Positions 6,474 through 8,534 of a DNA stretch of 8,534 bases are shown piece after piece. The DNA is from Arcticibacter sp. (GTDB taxonomy: Bacteria; Bacteroidota; Bacteroidia; 2-12-FULL-35-15). Made by a program: the position numbers and the translations under genes. The notes beneath the pieces are model-generated. The model was not told where the DNA came from, did no database searches, and was given only the letters and a program-made list of their open reading frames with translations. The stretch's first letter is position 1. Every line of letters starts with the position of its first letter. The DNA is taken from assembly GCA_021155045.1 (NCBI GenBank), contig JAJNQB010000005.1, positions 1-8,534 on the forward strand. Reading direction: 5' to 3'.

Positions 6474-6749
6474 ATGAAAAAAATATTGTTTTTTTCATTC
6501 TTGTTTTTGTTTTTTATTGAAAACTCGAATGCTCAATGTGACTCAACTAAATGGGCTAAGGATGGAACCTATGAAGTGTATATCATCCCTGGTAGCGTAG
6601 AATCTTCTGATGTACAACCAAGAGTGCTTTCTGGGGAGGAAAAATGTATGGTGGAAACCAACAGGCATTTGACTAATGTGGTAATTATGCAATTAGACTT
6701 ATTTACAGAGGTTAAAATATATTCACTTTCTCAAATTACTGAAAAATGA
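6474..6749 (+). CDS. Small secreted protein of unknown function, 91 aa
   Basis: I do not recognise this family. The N-terminus is a clear Sec signal peptide (MKKILFFSF, very Phe-rich) with likely cleavage after SNA, before QCDS at residue 21. The mature protein is about 71 aa. It has only two cysteines, at 22 and 58, which could form one disulfide, and it looks beta-rich (YEVYIIPG; LTNVVIMQLDLFTEVKIYSL). It has no lipobox, membrane helix after the signal, or sorting domain, so periplasmic location is likely. A consensus promoter lies about 50 nt upstream. The stop codon overlaps the start of the next gene as ATGA (6746-6749), so translation is probably coupled, and the product may assist or modify the exported neighbour. 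That functional link is inference. Full consensus promoter, signal peptide and coupling make it a real gene. Confidence 0.75.
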   Translation: MKKILFFSFLFLFFIENSNAQCDSTKWAKDGTYEVYIIPGSVESSDVQPRVLSGEEKCMVETNRHLTNVVIMQLDLFTEVKIYSLSQITEK

Positions 6750-8287
6750 TAAGATTATACAAACATATACTTATTGCAGGCTTTTATTTTATTTCTCAAT
6801 TAGCTTTTGCTCAGCCTGCTAATGATAATTGTGCGAGTGCTACAGCATTAACACCTGGAGCAGCTTTGCTTTGTGGTCAAACAACCAATGGTGCAACTAC
6901 ACAAGCTGGAGAGCATTGTGCTGCATCTGGCGGTGGAATTACACCGAAAACTGTTTGGTATTCATTTGTAGCAACAAGTACTTCAATGGTTGTCAATGTT
7001 TTGAGAACAAATGATATAAATTGTTATGGTTATCTATCTGTTTACGGTCCTAATCCAACTTGTATGCCTGGAGCTGGAGCTGCAATATTAAGTTGTGTAT
7101 TGATGAATGGAGATCCTGGGTATTATCCTCAATTAACTGGATTAACTGTTGGAGCAACATATTACATTAATTACAACGGACAAGGTTGTGGAGGAGGAAA
7201 TGATGCTTTTCACGTTTTTTGTATTGGTGTCTACAATACAGCAAATAACAATACGGTGAATTCTCCGTCTTTAATTACGGCATGCGGTGTTACATTTAAT
7301 GGCTCGACTCAAGGAGGTTATTCTCCTTCTGGCACAGGAACTGGATTTAGAAATTTAGATAATAATAATGCTACTACCTGTCCTGCATGTGGTGCGCAAC
7401 CTGGTGCTGATGTTTCTTTTGTAATTAATAACGATTCATGGTTTTCATTTTGCACAGTAAATGCAGGAACTTGGCAAATTGCTTTTAATGTCGGAACATG
7501 TGTTTTTTCTGGTGTAAACAGTGGTGCTCAGATGGCCCTGTTTACGGGCACACCTTCAGCTTTAACATGGCATTCTCAAGCAGCAAATCCAACTTATTCA
7601 GGAGGTTCTTGGACTTCACCAACTATTACACTGGCTGCGGGAGAGTGTGCGTATATGATGGTTGATGGCTTCGCTGGTGATGCTTGTGCTTATTCCTACA
7701 CATTAACGAATTTAACAGGAGGTTGCATTGTTTTGCCTATTGAACTAATTTCTTTTAATGCTCATAAAAAAGGGGATGAAATAAAAGCTGATTGGGTAAC
7801 AGCAACTGAATCTAATAATAGCTATTTTACTCTTGAGAAATCAAAAGATGGTATAGTCTGGGAAACTGTTGGTGTTGTTGTTTCACAAGCTGTGAATGGA
7901 AACAGTACCCAAGTATTAAATTACTCCAAAGTTGATACAAAACCATATAGTGGTACTTCCTACTATCGTTTAAAACAAACGGATTATGATGGAAAAACAA
8001 CTACTTCGGCAATACAGGCAATTCAATTTGAAGAAGATGCAAATTTAGATTTTGATATTGTTCCTAATCCTGCTAGCCAAGATGGTTTTGTGTTAAATTT
8101 TAATCACCCTTCAGATTCAAATTATACATTAGAAATTGTTGATTTAACAGGTAAATTGGTTTATTCAAAGCCTGTTCAAATAACAGACACTAAATTAGAA
8201 ATAAATGAAACATTATCAAAAGGAATGTATTTTTTACAACTAAAAAATGCAGATAATTCATTTACTAAAAAATTAATAATTAAATAA
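6746..8287 (+). CDS. Secreted cysteine-rich protein with T9SS type A sorting domain
   Basis: This 513-aa protein is predicted to cross the inner membrane by Sec and the outer membrane by the type IX system. A signal peptide ends AFA before QPANDNC (cleavage after residue 22). Residues 23-165 begin ANDNCASATALTPG and contain KTVWYSFVATSTS (68-80), a beta-sandwich type common in Bacteroidota secreted proteins. Residues 175-327 form a second related domain (SLITACGVTFNGST; DSWFSFCTVNAGTW). Residues 328-428 are a fibronectin-like module starting VLPIELISFNAH and containing WVTATESNNSYFTLEKSKDG and YYRLKQTDYDGK. Residues 436-513 are the T9SS type A C-terminal domain (FDIVPNPAS; YTLEIVDLTGKLVYS; LSKGMYFLQLKN; KKLIIK at the end). 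Sixteen cysteines lie before residue 328 and none after. There is no catalytic motif, so adhesion or structural display is more likely than enzyme activity. The family of the N-terminal part is uncertain; the sorting domain is firm. Confidence 0.9.
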   Translation: MIRLYKHILIAGFYFISQLAFAQPANDNCASATALTPGAALLCGQTTNGATTQAGEHCAASGGGITPKTVWYSFVATSTSMVVNVLRTNDINCYGYLSVYGPNPTCMPGAGAAILSCVLMNGDPGYYPQLTGLTVGATYYINYNGQGCGGGNDAFHVFCIGVYNTANNNTVNSPSLITACGVTFNGSTQGGYSPSGTGTGFRNLDNNNATTCPACGAQPGADVSFVINNDSWFSFCTVNAGTWQIAFNVGTCVFSGVNSGAQMALFTGTPSALTWHSQAANPTYSGGSWTSPTITLAAGECAYMMVDGFAGDACAYSYTLTNLTGGCIVLPIELISFNAHKKGDEIKADWVTATESNNSYFTLEKSKDGIVWETVGVVVSQAVNGNSTQVLNYSKVDTKPYSGTSYYRLKQTDYDGKTTTSAIQAIQFEEDANLDFDIVPNPASQDGFVLNFNHPSDSNYTLEIVDLTGKLVYSKPVQITDTKLEINETLSKGMYFLQLKNADNSFTKKLIIK

Positions 8288-8301
8288 TTACATTACTAAA
8301 C

Positions 8302-8397
8302 ATGAAAATTAAGTCTACTCAGCTTTTTTACGGTATTATCGTAAGCATTGCTACATCCGTTCTAATACTATCATTCTACGGAATAATAGTATTGTAA
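8302..8397 (+). CDS. Possible 31-aa single-membrane-segment small protein
   Basis: An ATG 14 nt after the preceding stop codon opens a 31-codon frame ending TAA 8395-8397. The product has a short basic N-terminus (MKIKSTQ) followed by 24 almost wholly hydrophobic residues, so it would be an inner-membrane microprotein with its N-terminus inside. The hexapeptide FYGIIV occurs twice, at residues 9-14 and 25-30. The two 18-nt encodings differ at four positions, all third codon positions, which favours real coding. It sits between the T9SS-protein gene and the operon terminator, so it should be co-transcribed. Against it are its small size and the fact that the same DNA can fold into two hairpins. 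I recognise no homologue. Alternative: a structured 3' UTR. Confidence 0.45.
   Translation: MKIKSTQLFYGIIVSIATSVLILSFYGIIVL
8328..8344 (+). other. Small hairpin inside the 31-aa ORF
   Basis: TTACG (8328-8332) pairs with CGTAA (8340-8344). A G-U wobble and a T-A pair extend it to 7 bp with a 3-nt loop. It is the first of three stem-loops that follow the T9SS-protein gene. Confidence 0.3.
8364..8393 (+). other. Long hairpin capped by a UACG tetraloop
   Basis: AATACTAT (8364-8371) pairs with ATAGTATT (8386-8393). After one C/A mismatch, ATTC (8373-8376) pairs with GAAT (8381-8384). The loop is TACG closed by C-G, which in RNA is cUACGg of the unusually stable UNCG class. No U-run follows, so it is not an intrinsic terminator. 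It covers the last third of the 31-aa ORF. Confidence 0.5.
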
Positions 8398-8422
8398 TAC
8401 ACTCTAATAATAAATACAATCT

Positions 8423-8453
8423 AATGCTGTTACTAAAAATAACAGCATTTTTT
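8423..8453 (+). terminator. Rho-independent terminator of the secreted-protein operon
   Basis: AATGCTGTTA (8423-8432) and TAACAGCATT (8440-8449) form a perfect 10-bp stem with a 7-nt loop. A run of six T (8448-8453) begins in the last two stem bases and continues beyond. It is the clearest terminator in the window and ends the operon that starts at 6474. Confidence 0.85.
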
Positions 8454-8534
8454 ATTTCATCTAATTTGTTGAAAACCTTTTGGCTTAATACTTGTTTAAA
8501 AGTAAATTAAATGTTTATAATTGTAAAATCGTTC
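8454..8534 (+). promoter_or_regulatory. Non-coding right edge with a weak possible promoter
   Basis: This AT-rich stretch has no supportable gene. CTTG (8491-8494) with a 21-nt spacer and TATAATTG (8516-8523) is an imperfect match to the Bacteroidota promoter pattern. It could drive a plus-strand gene beyond the edge. In DNA this AT-rich such a match may be chance. Confidence 0.25.

Overview
The window comes from an AT-rich member of the Bacteroidota. Four things point there: a SecD of the type found in Bacteroidota SecDF fusions, a carboxypeptidase-regulatory-domain TonB-dependent receptor paired with a DUF4249 lipoprotein, a protein ending in a type IX secretion (T9SS) type A sorting domain, and promoters of the Bacteroidota form TTTG-N19-TAnnTTTG. 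Start codons lack clear Shine-Dalgarno sequences, which also fits. I cannot place it below phylum from this sequence.

Layout. (1) Positions 1-1607, minus strand: the N-terminal 535 codons of secD (probably secDF), running off the left edge. (2) Positions 1608-1882: a divergent regulatory region with one promoter in each direction. The secD promoter carries a 16-bp perfect palindrome exactly in its spacer, and both predicted transcripts begin with a hairpin. (3) Positions 1883-5259, plus strand: a two-gene operon of an outer-membrane TonB-dependent receptor and a DUF4249 lipoprotein, 5 nt apart, probably one surface uptake unit of unknown substrate. (4) Positions 5260-5349: a short convergent intergenic region holding five degenerate copies of a CACAAAGT-type unit. 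(5) Positions 5350-6345, minus strand: a lipoprotein that is essentially one complete seven-bladed beta-propeller of the two-component-regulator-propeller (Reg_prop) type. (6) Positions 6346-6473: two divergent promoters that physically overlap, with an inverted repeat in the shared part. (7) Positions 6474-8397, plus strand: a probable operon of a 91-aa secreted protein, a 513-aa T9SS cargo protein joined to it by an ATGA overlap, and a previously unlisted 31-aa single-membrane-segment ORF. A rho-independent terminator follows at 8423-8453.

Taken together this is a cell-envelope region: Sec export machinery, an outer-membrane transporter with its lipoprotein partner, a surface or periplasmic propeller lipoprotein, and a cysteine-rich secreted protein. 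I see no phage, transposon, CRISPR, tRNA or rRNA. The least conventional parts are the small ORF plus stacked RNA hairpins at 8302-8449 and the symmetric DNA elements embedded in three of the promoters. None of these is proof of a new system.
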